Part shown: one piece after another, positions 26,576 to 36,944 of the stretch
How the letters are laid out: each line of letters begins with the position of its first letter
Position numbering within the stretch: the first letter of the stretch is position 1
Source of the DNA: Deltaproteobacteria bacterium
Lineage (GTDB): Bacteria > Myxococcota_A > Polyangia > GCA-2747355 > JADLHG01
NCBI GenBank assembly: GCA_020848905.1
Contig: JADLHG010000019.1
Location: 1 to 64,000 of the forward strand
Direction: 5' to 3'
Length of the DNA stretch: 64,000 nt
Notes under the pieces: generated by a model
What the model was told of the DNA's origin: nothing
Database searches by the model: none
The model's input: the letters and a program-made list of their open reading frames with translations, nothing else
Program-made: the position numbers and the translations under genes

Positions 26576-28591
26576 ATGCTCCCCGCCAGGCCCCATCGGC
26601 TCGGCCGCTTCGAGCTCCTCGCCCGTCTCGCCAAGGGCGGCATGGCGGAGATCTATCTCGCCCGCCCCGAGGGGACGTCGGGACTCGAGCATCTGGTGGT
26701 CGTCAAGCGCGTGCTCCCGCACCTCGCCGAGGAGGCGGAGTTCGTGCAGATGTTCCTCGAGGAGGCGCGGCTCGCGGCGCGCATCGACCACCCGAACGTG
26801 GTGCGCGTCCTCGACGTGTCGAGCGAGGGGGGCGAGTACTTCATGGCCATGGAGTACCTCGCGGGCCCCGGCGTGGCGGCGATCAATCGCCGGGCACGCC
26901 TCTCCGAGACGCCGGTCCCCTGGGCCGTGGCGGCGGAGATCGCGGCGCAGGCCTGCGACGGGCTGCACGCGGCGCACGAGCTCCGGGACGACGCCGGGCA
27001 CCTCCTCGGCCTCGTGCATCGGGACGTGAGCCCGCACAACCTCGTGCTCGCCGAGGAGGGGCGGGTCAAGCTCGTGGACTTCGGCATCGCCAAGGCGCAC
27101 GACACCGCCGTGCGCACTCATACGGGGAACATCAAGGGCAAGTTCCCCTACATGTCCCCCGAGCAGTGCCAGGGCGAGCCCCTCGACCGACGCTCCGATC
27201 TCTTCTCGCTCGGCATCGTGCTCTGCGAGCTGCTCGTCGCGCGCCGCCTCTTCGAGCGCTCGAGCGACCTCTTGACGCTGAAGGCCATCACCGAGGAACC
27301 CCTCCCCGACCCGCGCAGCCTCGAGCCCGGCCTCCCCGAGGTCTTCGAGCGCATCCTGCTGCGCGCCCTCGCGCGCGAGCCCGAGGAGCGCTACGCCACC
27401 GCCGGCGAGCTGGGGATCGACCTCCGCGCCGCCATGGCCGACCTCGGTCGCCCCTCCTCGCCGGAGCTCCTCGACCAGTACGTGCGCGACGGGTGCCAGG
27501 ACCTCGTGGCCCTGCGCACGAGCGCCGTGCGCCGCCTCGGAACGCGACCTCCCCGCGCGAGCGCGGAGGTCCCGTTGCTCGCGGGCTTCGAGACCCGCGC
27601 CACTCCCGACCCCGCCGACAGGCCCGACGCCGACCCCGCGGAGACGCGACCCGGCGTGCGGCTCGGCCGTCGCGCGCCGTCCCCTCGACCCCGAAGCCTC
27701 TTCGGCGGGCCCCTGGTCTGGGCCTGCCTGAGCATCGTCCTCGCCGGCGCCGCGGCCGGCGTGGCCTACCGCCGCTGGACTCGCCCCGCGCCGCTCGTGG
27801 GACCGCCCTTGCGTTTCGGCGTCGTCCCCTCCTTCTCCGCCGACGTCGTGCGCAGCGAGGTGGCGGGCCTCGTCGGTTACCTCGAGCGCAAGCTCGGGCG
27901 TCCGATCACCGTCAGCGTGCCCCGCGACTACCGCACCGTCACCGAGCAGCTTCTCCGCGGCGAGCTGGACTTCGGCGACCTCGGCCCGCTGCAGTTCGTC
28001 CAGGCGCAGCGCAAGGCTCCGGGCCTCACCCCCGTCGCCGCGCACAGCTACGAGGGGGCCGAGACCTATCAGGGCTACCTCGTGGTGCGCGACGACAGCG
28101 CGGCCAGCGCCCCGGCGGACCTCAAGGGGAAGCGCTTCTGTTACGTGGAACGCGGCTCGGCCAGCGGCTACCTCTTGCCGCGGCACTTCCTGCGCGGTCA
28201 GGGGCTGGACCCCGATAAGGCCTTCTCGGCCGTGCGCTTCAGCGGCACGCACTCGCGCGTGCTCGAGGACGTGATCGCCGGCCACTGCGACGCGGGTGCG
28301 GTCTACTCCGGTGCGCTGCTGAGCGTCACCTCGCTGGGGATCGCGGGCTCGCGCGTGCGCGTGCTCTCGGTCACCGGTCGGCTGCCTTACGACGTGATCT
28401 GCGCTTCGACGCGCCTGTCTTCCGACGTGACTCGAGCGCTCCGCGCAGCGCTGCTCACCCTCGACCCCCAGCGAGAACTCGGCCGCAAGACCCTCGGACA
28501 CATCTACCGGGTCAACCGGTTCGTGCCCGTGCGCCCCGCCGACTACGCCACCGTCGAGAGCGCCGCCCGCGCCGATGGACTGCTCGACTGA
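26576..28591 (+). CDS. Ser/Thr protein kinase fused to a PhnD-like substrate-binding domain
   Basis: Protein of 671 residues. An N-terminal Hanks-type kinase has the glycine loop LAKGGMAEIYLA, Lys44 in VVVKRVL, the catalytic loop HRDVSPHNLVL (Asp150), the DFG Asp168 and activation segment YMSPEQCQGEP. Residues about 300-380 are a Pro/Arg-rich linker, followed by one membrane helix (LVWACLSIVLAGAAAGVAY). The C-terminal 260 residues resemble periplasmic PhnD/phosphonate-type binding proteins (LRFGVVPSFSADVV, VTEQLLRGELDFGDLGPLQF, LKGKRFCYVERGSASGYLLP, VIAGHCDAGAVYSG). This looks like a membrane receptor kinase sensing a ligand outside. The ATG lies 12 bases after a CATCAT -10 with TTGCGG upstream. 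Confidence 0.88.
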   Translation: MLPARPHRLGRFELLARLAKGGMAEIYLARPEGTSGLEHLVVVKRVLPHLAEEAEFVQMFLEEARLAARIDHPNVVRVLDVSSEGGEYFMAMEYLAGPGVAAINRRARLSETPVPWAVAAEIAAQACDGLHAAHELRDDAGHLLGLVHRDVSPHNLVLAEEGRVKLVDFGIAKAHDTAVRTHTGNIKGKFPYMSPEQCQGEPLDRRSDLFSLGIVLCELLVARRLFERSSDLLTLKAITEEPLPDPRSLEPGLPEVFERILLRALAREPEERYATAGELGIDLRAAMADLGRPSSPELLDQYVRDGCQDLVALRTSAVRRLGTRPPRASAEVPLLAGFETRATPDPADRPDADPAETRPGVRLGRRAPSPRPRSLFGGPLVWACLSIVLAGAAAGVAYRRWTRPAPLVGPPLRFGVVPSFSADVVRSEVAGLVGYLERKLGRPITVSVPRDYRTVTEQLLRGELDFGDLGPLQFVQAQRKAPGLTPVAAHSYEGAETYQGYLVVRDDSAASAPADLKGKRFCYVERGSASGYLLPRHFLRGQGLDPDKAFSAVRFSGTHSRVLEDVIAGHCDAGAVYSGALLSVTSLGIAGSRVRVLSVTGRLPYDVICASTRLSSDVTRALRAALLTLDPQRELGRKTLGHIYRVNRFVPVRPADYATVESAARADGLLD

Positions 28592-28619
28592 GCGGGCCCC
28601 CGCCGCGAGGCCCCTCTGG

Positions 28620-29039
28620 CTACGCCTTCACCGGGATGGTCCGCGGCTGCACCTCCGGCCGCTTGGGAAGCACCACGGTGAGCACGCCGTCCTTGTACGT
28701 GGCCTCGATGCCGGTCACGTCCACGGCCTCGCCGAGCGTCACGGTCCGGCAGAAGCTCCCGGAGCGACGTTCGCGATACAGCATCCCCTCGTGCTTCTCT
28801 TCCTGGGCGAACTCGCGCTTTCCGGTCAGCACCAGCCGGCCCTCGTCCAGCTTCACCTCGATCTCTTTTTCGCTCATCCCTGGCAGGTCGGCCTTGAGCA
28901 CGAACCTGTCCGGATGCTCCTCGAGATCGAGAGCCGGCGCGAAGCTGAACGTCCCGCCATTTCCCGTCGCGGGGCGCAGGAGCTCCTGTAACTCGGAAGA
29001 GAGCGGCATGGCCCTGAACGGATTCCAACGGATCAACAT
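28620..29039 (-). CDS. small heat shock protein (Hsp20/alpha-crystallin)
   Basis: Chaperone of 139 residues. The alpha-crystallin domain runs from about residue 40: PALDLEEHPDRFVLKADLPG, VKLDEGRLVLTGKRE, RRSGSFCRTVTLGEAVDVTG, and the conserved KDGVLTVVLPKRPE. The C-terminal IPVKA supplies an I-x-V-type oligomerisation motif. Such proteins hold denatured proteins in a refoldable state. The start has a near-perfect GGAGGTGATGTC ATG. The upstream 100 bases contain CTTGCTA and CCACAT spaced like a heat-shock promoter, but the match is too poor to claim. It stands alone, facing away from the kinase gene. Confidence 0.95.
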   Translation of the reverse strand: MLIRWNPFRAMPLSSELQELLRPATGNGGTFSFAPALDLEEHPDRFVLKADLPGMSEKEIEVKLDEGRLVLTGKREFAQEEKHEGMLYRERRSGSFCRTVTLGEAVDVTGIEATYKDGVLTVVLPKRPEVQPRTIPVKA

Positions 29040-29193
29040 GACATCACCTCCAGAGACGGTGTTGGTTACCTCGTACGCCCGTCAATGTGGAGCTGCCCCG
29101 GCTCATAGCAAGGCCTTGACACGCACGCAGAAGGGATTAGGCGGCGTAGAAAAGAGCGCGCGAGGTGACGCACGAGCGGTGCGCGCGGCCCGT

Positions 29194-29793
29194 TCAGTGG
29201 CGCAGGCGCGCGAGGTGTTCCGGCAGGTCCAGGTCGTCTTCGGCCCCCGGAGCCTCGATAGGCACCGCCAGGAGCCGCGCCTCGTGCCGCCAGACGAGCT
29301 CGCGCAAGCCGACGGCGTCGTCGCACGCCATCGCCTCGGCAAAGAGCCTCTGGTGCACGAATAGGGGGTGCCCGCGCCGCAGCCCGTAGCGCGGGGCCAG
29401 CAGGTCCGGTTCGGCCTCGAGAAAGCGCGCCACGAGGGTGGCCACGACGGAGGCCGGCACGAAGGGGTGATCCCCCGGCAGCACCGCCACCCCCAGCACC
29501 GAGTCGGACAGCGCCCGCAGCCCCTCGCGTACCGACGAGAGCATCCCGCGCTCCGGCCGTGGGTTCACCACCCGCTCCACGGCAGCGAGCCCCGGTAGGC
29601 CCACGCACGGCGAGTCCGGCTCCAGCACCAGCACCACGCGCTCCAGCCCTCCGTCGCGGAGCGAAGCCACCGTGGCCTCGAGGACGGTGCTCTCCCCGCA
29701 CGGCAGCCGGCGCTTGTCCTGCCCCAGCCGGCGCGAGGCCCCGGCCGCCGGCACGAGCCCGGCGATTCGTCCCCCTGGCGCGCCTCGATCCAT
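29194..29793 (-). CDS. MobA-like nucleotidyltransferase
   Basis: Protein of 199 residues with the N-terminal nucleotide-binding motif LVPAAGASRRLGQDKRRLP (the usual L-A-G-x-S-x-R-x-G-x-x-K pattern with Pro in place of Leu), then VLPGDHPFVPA, the metal-binding Asp motif, and RYGLRRGHPLFVHQRLFAE, typical of MocA/MobA-type enzymes that attach CMP or GMP to molybdopterin. No molybdenum cofactor or molybdoenzyme genes are near, so the substrate may differ (other NTP-transferases of the same fold act on sugars or lactate). The ATG lies in an AT-rich hexamer run (CATATAG) with no Shine-Dalgarno, possibly leaderless. Confidence 0.78.
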   Translation of the reverse strand: MDRGAPGGRIAGLVPAAGASRRLGQDKRRLPCGESTVLEATVASLRDGGLERVVLVLEPDSPCVGLPGLAAVERVVNPRPERGMLSSVREGLRALSDSVLGVAVLPGDHPFVPASVVATLVARFLEAEPDLLAPRYGLRRGHPLFVHQRLFAEAMACDDAVGLRELVWRHEARLLAVPIEAPGAEDDLDLPEHLARLRH

Positions 29794-29872
29794 CTATATG
29801 ATCGCCTTCGCCCGCAGACCGGGCCGCAGGCCGGGCAACCGTGACCCGGCCGTCCCTAGACTCTACACCGAT

Positions 29873-29910
29873 GGGCGGGAATGACCCGCCCCAGGATGGG
29901 GTTGACCCCA
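29873..29910 (+). promoter_or_regulatory. two perfect hairpins in the htrA leader
   Basis: GGGCGGG-AATGA... arms: 29873-29879 pairs with 29885-29891 (7 bp, 5-base loop), and TGGGG-TTGA-CCCCA at 29897-29910 follows. A weaker CCCCG/CGGGG pair lies next. Candidate promoter hexamers GTGACC (29841) and TACACC (29864) are 17 bases apart just upstream, though that start site would cut the first hairpin; a TAGACT at 29857 is an alternative -10. Confidence 0.4.
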
Positions 29911-29956
29911 CGAGCCCCCGACACACCTTCGGGGTGACTCGCTCAGGAGGATCATC

Positions 29957-31411
<1,455 letters not shown>

Positions 31412-31475
31412 CTAGCTTGAGAGTGGGTAGGTCGTTTTGCGTTGGGATGGGTTTCTACGCCGAAAGGAGTCAGCG

Positions 31476-31802
31476 ATGCAGCTAGCAACTACGTTCCGGG
31501 CTCTCGAGCGCGCCGAGGTCAAGACCGCGACACGTGCCCTCGAGCGCAGCATGGGGCGCCTCGAGCGCCTCGCCGAGGAGCCGGCAACGTTGCGTGCGGT
31601 GGTCGAGGGTGGACCTCCCGAGTGCAAGGTCACTCTGGTCCTCGCCTACCGCGATGTGGAGCTCACGGCCCAGTCCTCGGGCCACGAGGTAGTCTCGGCC
31701 GTGCACATCGCCGCCGAGCGTCTGCGCGTGCAGCTCAACCGCCGCTCCGAGCGGCGCCAGAGTCAGCGTTACCGCTCGGCGGTCAAGATCGAGGCCGCGT
31801 AG
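31476..31802 (+). CDS. HPF/RaiA-like ribosome hibernation domain protein
   Basis: Protein of 108 residues resembling the short hibernation-promoting factor/sigma54 modulation family: an alpha/beta layout with VTLVLAYRDVELTAQSSGHE and VVSAVHIAAERLRVQLNRRSE, then a basic RRQSQRYRSAVKIEAA tail. Such proteins bind the 30S decoding centre during stasis. The N-terminal strand-helix that usually opens the fold (about 10 residues of MQ...) is short, and the first helix is unusually basic, so a divergent RaiA paralog is possible. AAAGGAG precedes the ATG by eight bases. It follows htrA by 64 bases in the same direction and may be co-transcribed. Confidence 0.62.
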   Translation: MQLATTFRALERAEVKTATRALERSMGRLERLAEEPATLRAVVEGGPPECKVTLVLAYRDVELTAQSSGHEVVSAVHIAAERLRVQLNRRSERRQSQRYRSAVKIEAA

Positions 31803-31960
31803 CCGCGCGGCCGTCCTCCCCTCCGCCCTTCCCCCGCTGATCCCCCCTGCCGTTCTCCCCGACGGCGCGACGGCGCGTTTCTTTACCCGCGCGTCACTGG
31901 GTGCAAAAATCCTGCATTCCAAGCAGACGCGGTTTCGACCCACAGCCAGAAAAGGTACCT

Positions 31961-33595
31961 ATGTCGCGACTGAGGACCATCGGCCACACCATCTCGTTCG
32001 CGCCCGCCACGCTCGGTCTCGTGCTCGTCGCCGCGGGCTGCTCGAGCAACTCGACCTCGAGCACGCCACCCCCCGCCGGCGCGAGAGAGAACACCGCGGA
32101 CCTGGCCGCCCTCGAGCAGGCGGCGGACCTGCAGATGGAGGCCTACGCGGGACTCCTGCAGCTCTTCACCGAGAACGGCGCCAAGCCGCTCCTCGATCCG
32201 AGCCTGGACCTCGGGGAGAAGGGCAGCGCGAAGTACGAGCAGAGCGCCGCCAGGGTCCTCGAGCTCCTCGAGCAGGCGGCGAGCGCGTACTGGCTCGCCG
32301 ACCGCGCGCTCGCCTCCCTCGGCGCCAAGCTGCCCGCCGAGGCGAAGGCCGATTTCGGGGACCGCATCCCCTTCTTCAATAGCCTGAAGGGCCTCTTCTG
32401 GGACACGACGCGCGGCGCGGCCAAGGAGGCTCGGGACAACGTGCTCGCCATCGTCGAGAAAGGGGGCGACAACGTGGCCACCGAGGTCTACGACGCCACC
32501 AAGAACCTGCAGGCCGCCGGGCGCCTGGATCTGACGACGTCGCGCCAGACGGACCAGCCCTCCGTGAGCCTCGGCGCGACCAAGGAGGAGTTCTTCAGCA
32601 AGCTGAAGGCCGGGGAGCTCGACGGCAAGATCTCCATGCTCAACCTGCACAAGGACCTCACGCAGGACGCATCCACGGAGTACGGCGCCATCGCAGCCCA
32701 GGAGAAGCGGCGCCCCTCGCTCGACAACGCCTACAAGACCGGCGCTTCCGCCGTCGCCGCCGGCGTGGACCTGCTCAAGGAAACGGTGGGGAACGTGGTG
32801 CACGCATCGGTCGAGAAGGCCGCACAGGCCGTCGAGGTCGTGGTCAAGGCCGAGGAGAAGGCGAAGGACGCGATCTCCTGGCTCAAGACCCAGGCCGAGC
32901 AGAAGGTGATCGGCCGCGTACGCGACTTCTTCGCCAAGAAGGCGCCCGAGACTCCACCCGCCGAGGTGGAACAAACGGGCAAGGACCTCGCGAAGGCCGT
33001 GCGTACCTTCGCGCAGCACACGGGGTCTGCGGGGCAGGCCGACCCTACCGCCAAGGCCTTCGGCGAGGGGTCCGGCACGGGCGCGGTGGAGCTCAAGCCG
33101 CAGGGCAAGGTCAGCGGAACGATCCTCGTGAGCAAGGACACGGCACGCCAGGCGGGCCACCTTCGGGTGCGCAACGGCGAGGTGCCCGCCGGGAAGAAGG
33201 TGCTCGTGCCGAGCGGCGAGGAGGTGCGCGCCGTGAGCCTGGGCGAAGGAAAGGCCGTCGCCGCGAGCCCCAAGCCCGTGGCCGTGAGCGAGAACCAGGC
33301 AGCGCCCCTCGAGCTGCCGCCGCCCGCCGCGCCGACGACGCCTCCTCCTCCCACGGGAGATGGAGTCTGGATGATCTGCTTCGTCGAGGGCCACGTGGCC
33401 TGCGTGAGCTACCCGGGCGACGCCGCGGCCTTCGAGAAGACGACCAAAGAAGCTCGCGACGAGCGCTGCAAGGTCGCCGCCTACGCGACCTACTACAAGG
33501 CGGGTCCGGGCTTCTGGTCGAACGAGGAGGCGTGCCGCTCGAACTGCCGCGAGGTGGGAACCTGGGGCACGGCGAAGTGCGACACGCCGCCGTAG
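31961..33595 (+). CDS. helical lipoprotein of unknown function with a Cys-rich C-terminus
   Basis: Lipoprotein of 544 residues (signal VLVAAGCSSNSTSS). The body is almost wholly helical and charged: AYAGLLQLFTENGAKPLLDP, GATKEEFFSKLKAGELDGKI, a long Ala/Glu/Lys coil (VHASVEKAAQAVEVVVKAEE onward). A Pro-rich linker near residue 455 (LPPPAAPTTPPPPTG) leads to a small C-terminal domain with WMICFVEGHVACVSYPG and three further Cys (RCK, CRSNCRE, CDTPP), perhaps disulfide-bonded. I know no family. The lipoprotein and helical coil resemble surface or periplasmic structural proteins. No clear Shine-Dalgarno; AAAGG lies 7 bases upstream of the ATG. Confidence 0.72.
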   Translation: MSRLRTIGHTISFAPATLGLVLVAAGCSSNSTSSTPPPAGARENTADLAALEQAADLQMEAYAGLLQLFTENGAKPLLDPSLDLGEKGSAKYEQSAARVLELLEQAASAYWLADRALASLGAKLPAEAKADFGDRIPFFNSLKGLFWDTTRGAAKEARDNVLAIVEKGGDNVATEVYDATKNLQAAGRLDLTTSRQTDQPSVSLGATKEEFFSKLKAGELDGKISMLNLHKDLTQDASTEYGAIAAQEKRRPSLDNAYKTGASAVAAGVDLLKETVGNVVHASVEKAAQAVEVVVKAEEKAKDAISWLKTQAEQKVIGRVRDFFAKKAPETPPAEVEQTGKDLAKAVRTFAQHTGSAGQADPTAKAFGEGSGTGAVELKPQGKVSGTILVSKDTARQAGHLRVRNGEVPAGKKVLVPSGEEVRAVSLGEGKAVAASPKPVAVSENQAAPLELPPPAAPTTPPPPTGDGVWMICFVEGHVACVSYPGDAAAFEKTTKEARDERCKVAAYATYYKAGPGFWSNEEACRSNCREVGTWGTAKCDTPP

Positions 33596-33634
33596 CGGTG
33601 CCCTCGAGCCATCCACGGCCGACGCCGACGCAGC

Positions 33635-36600
33635 CTACTTCCAGAGCGTCTCCGGCTCGCTCGGACCGAGGAGCCGCTCGCGCCGTTCGCGGCACGCGCT
33701 CGCGCGATCGGGCTCGCCCGCCTCGCGGTAGATCGCCTCGCAGCTCTTCAGGTGCCGCTCGTCGAGGATGTCGAACTCCAGCAGCGCATCGAAGGTCCGC
33801 GCGGCCTGCTTGGGCATCCCGGCGCCGCGATACGCCTCGAGGAGCGCGGCGAGACGCTCCACCTCGCCCCCCGTCGTCTCCTTGCGGCGCGTGAGCAGCC
33901 GCACCGAGCGGTCGAACTCCTTGCTGCGGCGTGCGAGCTCGAAGATCCGCTCGTAAATCATGCGCCGGTCGAGCAGCAGCGCGTCCGGGTCGGTGCGGTC
34001 GTCGATCGTGCCGAGGAGTTCCTCGGCGAGCTGCCAGCCGAGCGGATAGTTCCCGACCGTCGTGGCCGCCTCGAGCTGGTAGTAGCGCCGCGCCGTGGGC
34101 CGGAAGCGTCCCATCGCCGAGAGCTTCGCGAGCGCCTCGCCCGCCCGCTCGCTCCGGAGGAGCGCCCGCCCCTCGACCAGCGCCCCTTCGGCGAGAAAAC
34201 CCGGCTCCTTGGGCAGCGCCTGCGCGAGCGCGATGGCCTCGCCGAACTTGCGGTGCCGCAGGAGCGTGCGCGCGCGCTCGAGCCGGAGCTGCGGCTCGTC
34301 GCCGAAGCGCTGGAGCGCCCAGGAGGTGAACCGGTCCGAGAGGTCGTTCTTGAGGTGCACGAGGCGCGCCGTACCCGAGAGCGCGAGCCCCACCGGGGGC
34401 GGGCTCCCCTCGAGGGGGGGGAGGAAGTTGCCGCGCTCCATCTTCAGCTTCAGCAGGGCGTCGATGTGGTCGGGGTGCGCGCCGTAGAGGTTCCGCACCG
34501 CGCGGTACTCGAGGGTCGGCCGATCGTCGTGCATCACCTCCGTGGGAAAGCGCGCCAGGAGCGCCTCGATCGCGGGACGGTCGAGCAGGAAGCAGCCGAA
34601 GACGTGCTCGGGCTGCGCCCCCGGTCCGTAGGCCGCCAGGTGCACGCCGAGGCGCGCGTCGGCCTCGAAGGCCCGGCGGACCCGATCGAGGGAGAGGCGG
34701 AAGGGCTGCTCCGAGCCGAGGAGGAGCACGTCGTGCAGGTCGCTGAACCAGAGCTGCGCGTGCGGAAAGGAGTCGAGGAGCGTGCGCAGCACGAGCGCCA
34801 CCGAGGCCGCGTCGATGCGGTAGAGCTGCAGCCACTGGCCGAAGACGCCGCCGGGCTTGAGGCGCCTCTTCACCAGGCGGTAGTAGTCGCGCGAGAAGAG
34901 GCCGCTCACGCCGGTCATCCACGGGTTCGACGGCTCCGAGACGATCACGTCGTACTGCTGCTTGCTGGTGAGCAGCCGGCTGCGGGCGTCGTCGTAGATC
35001 ACGCGCAGCTTCGGGTGCTGGTCCACCTTGCCGTTCACGGGGTGGAAGAAGGGCGCGGCCTCGATCACGGCGCGCTCGATCTCCATCACGTCCACGCGCT
35101 TCAGCTCGGGGAAGAAGGTGGTGGTGTAGGCGGTCACCCCCGAGCCCCAGCCCACGATGGCCACCTGCTCGGGCCGCGGGTGGGCCAGCATCGCCACCGC
35201 GCCGAGGACCACCTGCGTCGGCATGTCGAGCGAGCTCGAAGCGTCGGGCTTGCCGTTGATGAGCAGCGAGAGCGACTGCCGGAACTGCCGCACCGAGATG
35301 GTGGCGTTCACCCCCTCGCGCAGAAAGAGCGCCTTGCTGGGGGCGCGGAGCAGGCGCTGTTCGAGCTCGAGCGGGTTCTTGGCCGCGACGCGGTCCAGGC
35401 GGTAGGCCAGCCCCGCGTCGTACACCTGGCTCGGCCACGGGGGCTGGGAAAGCGCCGCGCCGCCGACGAGCAGCACGAGCACGAGGGCGCCGGTGCGGCG
35501 GGCGGGTGTCCCGGCGAAGGCGAAGAGGCCCACCGCCGCGAGGAAGAGATTGATCCAGAAGCCCACGAGCAGGGTGGTGCGCGTGCCGAGCCACGGGATG
35601 AGCACGAAGCCCGTGAGCACGCTCCCGAGGATGGCCCCGCCGGTGTTGACGAGGTAGACCCCGCCGACGTCGCGCCCCACCTGCCCGAGGGCGCGCGAGA
35701 TGATCCCCATGGCCATGGGGAGCGCGGCGCCGAGGAGGAGCGTCGGAACGAAGAGCAGCACGGCCGCGAAGAGGCACTCGAAGGAGAGGACGCGGTAGAA
35801 GGTGAGGCCCGGCACCTGCGCGAGGCGCACGAGCGCGCCGGGAAACTCGGGGATCACCGCCAGCGAGACGGCCGCCCACATCACGAGCGCGAGCAGGACC
35901 AGCGCCAGGTTGAAGACCGTGGGGAGGCGCCCGCGGGCGAAGTAACTATAGAGCAGCGAGCCGAGCGCGATCCCGACGAGGAAGATGCCGAGGACCAGCG
36001 TGAAGGCGTAGGTCGAGCTGCCCATGAGCAGCGAGAGGAGGCGGGTCCAGACCACCTCGTAGGACATCGAGAGGAGGCCCGTGAGAAAGACCGCCACGGC
36101 GCAGAAGAGCACGGTCGGACGGCGTAGATGGGCCCGCAGCCCCACCTCGGGGCCCGCCGCGGCGGTGGGCGCGGGCGGCGCGGAGGGCTCGCGCTCCTCC
36201 CCGGCGCGACGCAGGGCCCAGAGCACGGCCGCGCCGATGAGCGCGTTCACGGTGGCCGCGAGGAGGATCGAGCGATAGAGGCCCAGTCGCTCGATGAGGA
36301 GCGTCCCCGCGAGGAGCGTGCCGGCCGCGGCGCCGATGGTGTTGATGCCGTAGAGCCGGCCCACGTCCCGGTGCAGCTCGGCGCGGCGCTGCACGATGGC
36401 CCGGGCGAGCGCGGGGAGCGTGCCCCCCATCATCCCGGCGGGGAAGGCCAGCACGGGGAAGGCCAGGACGAGCTTCAGCACGGCCGACGCCACGGGGCCG
36501 AGCTCGAACGCGCGCTGGAGCCCGCCGTAGAGCGTCTCGACCAGGTCCAGGAGCGGGAGCGAGACGAGCGCGAAGGCCGCCACTCCGAGCTCGAGCCAGG

Positions 36601-36844
36601 CGTAGGTCCGGAAGCCCGAGCGCACCGCGTCGACGCGCCGTCCGACGACGTAGCTCCCGATACCCAGCCCCGCCATGAAGGCCGCGAGCACCGTCGTGAC
36701 CGAATAGGTCGTGCTGCCGAAGACGGCGTAGAGCCGCCGCGTCCAGATCAGCTCGTAGACGAGCCCGGTCAGCCCCGAGCCGAAGAAGCACACGGCCACC
36801 AGCGCCAGAGGCAACGGCGAGTCCGTCCGTCGGTCGCGCTCCAT
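33635..36844 (-). CDS. MFS-like/spermidine synthase-like/TPR fusion protein
   Basis: Large membrane protein of 1069 residues. The first about 480 residues hold some 13-14 helices in two MFS-like halves (FGSGLTGLVYELIWTRRLYA, then FLTGLLSMSYEVVWTRLLSL, a visible internal repeat). Residues about 530-800 resemble a spermidine synthase-type fold: VAIVGWGSGVTAYTTTFFP, VDVMEIERAVIEAAPFF, YDVIVSEPSNPWMTGVSGLF, GGVFGQWLQLYRID. The C-terminal 250 residues are TPR-like helices. The catalytic Asp of true spermidine synthases is replaced by SEPSNPW, as in this fused family, so polyamine synthesis is unlikely. Fused spermidine synthase-like membrane proteins are common in deltaproteobacteria; function unsettled. 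Start at MERDRRTDS: shorter than the longest frame but right before the first helix. Confidence 0.85.
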   Translation of the reverse strand: MERDRRTDSPLPLALVAVCFFGSGLTGLVYELIWTRRLYAVFGSTTYSVTTVLAAFMAGLGIGSYVVGRRVDAVRSGFRTYAWLELGVAAFALVSLPLLDLVETLYGGLQRAFELGPVASAVLKLVLAFPVLAFPAGMMGGTLPALARAIVQRRAELHRDVGRLYGINTIGAAAGTLLAGTLLIERLGLYRSILLAATVNALIGAAVLWALRRAGEEREPSAPPAPTAAAGPEVGLRAHLRRPTVLFCAVAVFLTGLLSMSYEVVWTRLLSLLMGSSTYAFTLVLGIFLVGIALGSLLYSYFARGRLPTVFNLALVLLALVMWAAVSLAVIPEFPGALVRLAQVPGLTFYRVLSFECLFAAVLLFVPTLLLGAALPMAMGIISRALGQVGRDVGGVYLVNTGGAILGSVLTGFVLIPWLGTRTTLLVGFWINLFLAAVGLFAFAGTPARRTGALVLVLLVGGAALSQPPWPSQVYDAGLAYRLDRVAAKNPLELEQRLLRAPSKALFLREGVNATISVRQFRQSLSLLINGKPDASSSLDMPTQVVLGAVAMLAHPRPEQVAIVGWGSGVTAYTTTFFPELKRVDVMEIERAVIEAAPFFHPVNGKVDQHPKLRVIYDDARSRLLTSKQQYDVIVSEPSNPWMTGVSGLFSRDYYRLVKRRLKPGGVFGQWLQLYRIDAASVALVLRTLLDSFPHAQLWFSDLHDVLLLGSEQPFRLSLDRVRRAFEADARLGVHLAAYGPGAQPEHVFGCFLLDRPAIEALLARFPTEVMHDDRPTLEYRAVRNLYGAHPDHIDALLKLKMERGNFLPPLEGSPPPVGLALSGTARLVHLKNDLSDRFTSWALQRFGDEPQLRLERARTLLRHRKFGEAIALAQALPKEPGFLAEGALVEGRALLRSERAGEALAKLSAMGRFRPTARRYYQLEAATTVGNYPLGWQLAEELLGTIDDRTDPDALLLDRRMIYERIFELARRSKEFDRSVRLLTRRKETTGGEVERLAALLEAYRGAGMPKQAARTFDALLEFDILDERHLKSCEAIYREAGEPDRASACRERRERLLGPSEPETLWK

Positions 36845-36944
36845 GGGTCCCTGGTATATCACGAGGTCGTGCGGGCCACCGATTGTTGGTGCCGCGCCCT
36901 GCACCGGAGTATCGTCCGCGCATCCCGCACCCAAGGAGACGCCG

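Noticed and set aside
26576-28591. Phosphonate transport operon
   Set aside because: The PhnD-like domain is fused to a kinase and there are no phnC or phnE genes nearby.
29040-29140. Sigma32-type heat-shock promoter ahead of the Hsp20 gene
   Set aside because: CTTGCTA and CCACAT are roughly spaced but match poorly; no inverted repeat of CIRCE type is present.
29194-29793. Molybdenum cofactor gene cluster
   Set aside because: Only the single MobA-like gene is present; no other moco genes flank it.
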